Assembly: GCA_945864765.1 (NCBI GenBank)
Contig: CAMBDR010000185.1
Span: 1 to 7,628, forward strand
Length of the DNA stretch: 7,628 nt
Direction: 5' to 3'
Origin: Janthinobacterium lividum
GTDB taxonomy: Bacteria; Pseudomonadota; Gammaproteobacteria; Burkholderiales; Burkholderiaceae_D
Shown: positions 6,541 through 7,628 of the stretch, piece after piece
Layout: every line of letters starts with the position of its first letter
How positions within the stretch are numbered: the stretch's first letter is position 1
The notes under the pieces: generated by a model
What the model saw: only the letters and a program-made list of their open reading frames with translations
Told to the model about the DNA's origin: nothing
Databases searched by the model: none
Made by a program: the position numbers and the translations under genes

Positions 6541-7628
6541 ATGTTAAATTGGTTAAAAAGAAAATTTACACAATCCGAAAGCCCTGTGCCTGAGGCTGGA
6601 ACTGCGCAAATGAGCGCACTGGAGCGCTGCGCGCAATTGAAAGATCAGGGTAATGAATTTTTAACTGCGGGGCAGTTAAAGGAAGCTGAGAAGTGTTATC
6701 GTCAAGCCTTAACCATCGACCCCAATTATGCACCTGCCCATAATAATCTGGGCCATGTATTCAAGCAGCAGGGATTGATGGAGCAAGCAAGAAAAAGTGC
6801 GCAAACCGCTTTGTCTTTGGAACCAAATCTGTTTTCGGCATGTTATCAGCTAGCTATGCTGGCGCGGGATCAGGGGCAAATGGTGGATGCACTGAAATAT
6901 TTTAATCGGGCCTTGGAAATTAAGCCGGATTTCGAAGCGATTTACGATGATGTATTTTCCATCCACTTTCAGAACGGTGACTTTCAAGAAGCAAATAAAA
7001 TCAATGCTCAAGCCCTGAATAACTTCCCTGAGAGTGCAAAATTTCACTATAACGCCGGGATGCTGTGTGCCCGGCGGAATGACTTTAAACAAGCCATCGT
7101 CTGTTTGCAGCAGGCTTTACAATTCGATTGCGAAAATATTGAAATTATTATGATGTTGGCGCGGGTGTTTGAAAGCCATGGCGATACCACATCAGCCAGC
7201 ACGCATTTTTTGCGTGCATATCAATTGCAGCCGGATTCAGCAGAAATTCATGCGCAATTGGGCTTTTATTATCTCAGGCAAAAAGAAGTAAGTTCTGCCA
7301 TCACTTCGTTTGAAGCGGCCTTAAAATTAATGCCCGATTCATTTGAAATATTTGATCAATTAGCGCCTGCTTATCTCCAGGATCAGCGTTTGGACGACGC
7401 GGTAAATTGCTACGAGAGGATTTTGTATTTACACCCTGACCTGGAAAAGATTCACTATAATCTTGGCTTGATTTTAAACACCTTAAAAATGTATGATAAA
7501 GCGGAGTTAAGCTTCCGTGCGGCGATAAAAATAAAACCGGACTTCGCTATGGCTTATAGCGATTTATCCAACGTATTATGTTTGATGAACGAATTCGATG
7601 CTGCCGAATACAATGCAAAAAAAGCGAT
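6541..7628 (+). CDS. TPR-repeat protein, tandem paralogue of the upstream GT41 glycosyltransferase (copy 2), 3' end cut by window edge
   Basis: The frame is open from ATG 6541 to the window end: 362 complete codons plus two bases, ten full 34-residue TPRs (residues 28-61 onward) and the start of an eleventh. It begins with the same ten residues as copy 1 and differs at 21 of the first 95 positions by hand count. It carries one extra TPR at residues 232-265 that copy 1 lacks; after it, alignment with copy 1 resumes at copy 1 residue 232. The gene starts 41 bases after the copy 1 stop with no terminator seen between, so the two are probably co-transcribed. A catalytic GT41 domain is expected beyond the window by homology but cannot be seen. 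It could instead be a TPR-only scaffold or a degenerate copy. The same weak GAG-N8-ATG start context as copy 1 is present. Confidence 0.88.
   Translation, partial: MLNWLKRKFTQSESPVPEAGTAQMSALERCAQLKDQGNEFLTAGQLKEAEKCYRQALTIDPNYAPAHNNLGHVFKQQGLMEQARKSAQTALSLEPNLFSACYQLAMLARDQGQMVDALKYFNRALEIKPDFEAIYDDVFSIHFQNGDFQEANKINAQALNNFPESAKFHYNAGMLCARRNDFKQAIVCLQQALQFDCENIEIIMMLARVFESHGDTTSASTHFLRAYQLQPDSAEIHAQLGFYYLRQKEVSSAITSFEAALKLMPDSFEIFDQLAPAYLQDQRLDDAVNCYERILYLHPDLEKIHYNLGLILNTLKMYDKAELSFRAAIKIKPDFAMAYSDLSNVLCLMNEFDAAEYNAKKA
7234..7335 (+). repeat. Extra 102-bp TPR unit in copy 2, absent from copy 1
   Basis: The 34 codons starting at DSAEIHAQLG and ending at ALKLMP form one complete TPR lying between the units that match copy 1 TPR 6 and TPR 7. 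Removing exactly these 102 bases restores collinear alignment of the two paralogues. Both the inserted unit and the one after it begin with GATTCA (Asp-Ser), a possible crossover point for gain or loss. Confidence 0.85.

Overview
The window looks like a chromosomal stretch from a Gram-negative bacterium, most likely a proteobacterium. The reasons are an inner-membrane ABC exporter with its periplasmic adaptor (two of the three parts of a type I secretion system) and a near-perfect sigma-54 promoter. I cannot resolve class or genus. No rRNA, tRNA, insertion sequence or CRISPR array was seen.

Left arm (1-3606, minus strand): a two-gene type I secretion operon. The upstream gene (3606 to 1465) encodes a complete 713-residue HlyB-type permease/ATPase with an inactive C39-like N-terminal domain. 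It overlaps by 28 bases a HlyD-type adaptor (1492 leftwards). The adaptor runs off the left edge of the window, probably with only a few residues missing. The outer-membrane TolC-like partner and the secreted substrate are not in view.

Middle (3607-3916): a 310-bp divergent intergenic region. Facing the secretion operon is a sequence matching the sigma-54 -24/-12 consensus (3671-3686, minus). A perfect 12-bp palindrome (3636-3647) lies in the predicted leader. On the other side are weaker signals: an extended -10 candidate, an inverted repeat and an A/T-flanked hairpin in front of the rightward genes.

Right arm (3917-7628, plus strand): two tandem, clearly paralogous genes 41 bp apart. The first (860 residues) is complete: about twelve 34-residue TPR units followed by an O-GlcNAc-transferase/SPINDLY-like GT41 catalytic domain. 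The second is cut by the right edge after 362 codons, still inside its TPR region. Its first 95 residues differ from copy 1 at 21 positions, and it carries exactly one extra TPR. This arm is visibly more AT-rich than the secretion operon.

Working model (inference): cytoplasmic TPR-guided glycosyltransferases modify a large substrate that the divergent type I system then exports, with export under sigma-54 control. The sequence shows the gene neighbourhood and the families. It does not show that the two arms share a substrate.
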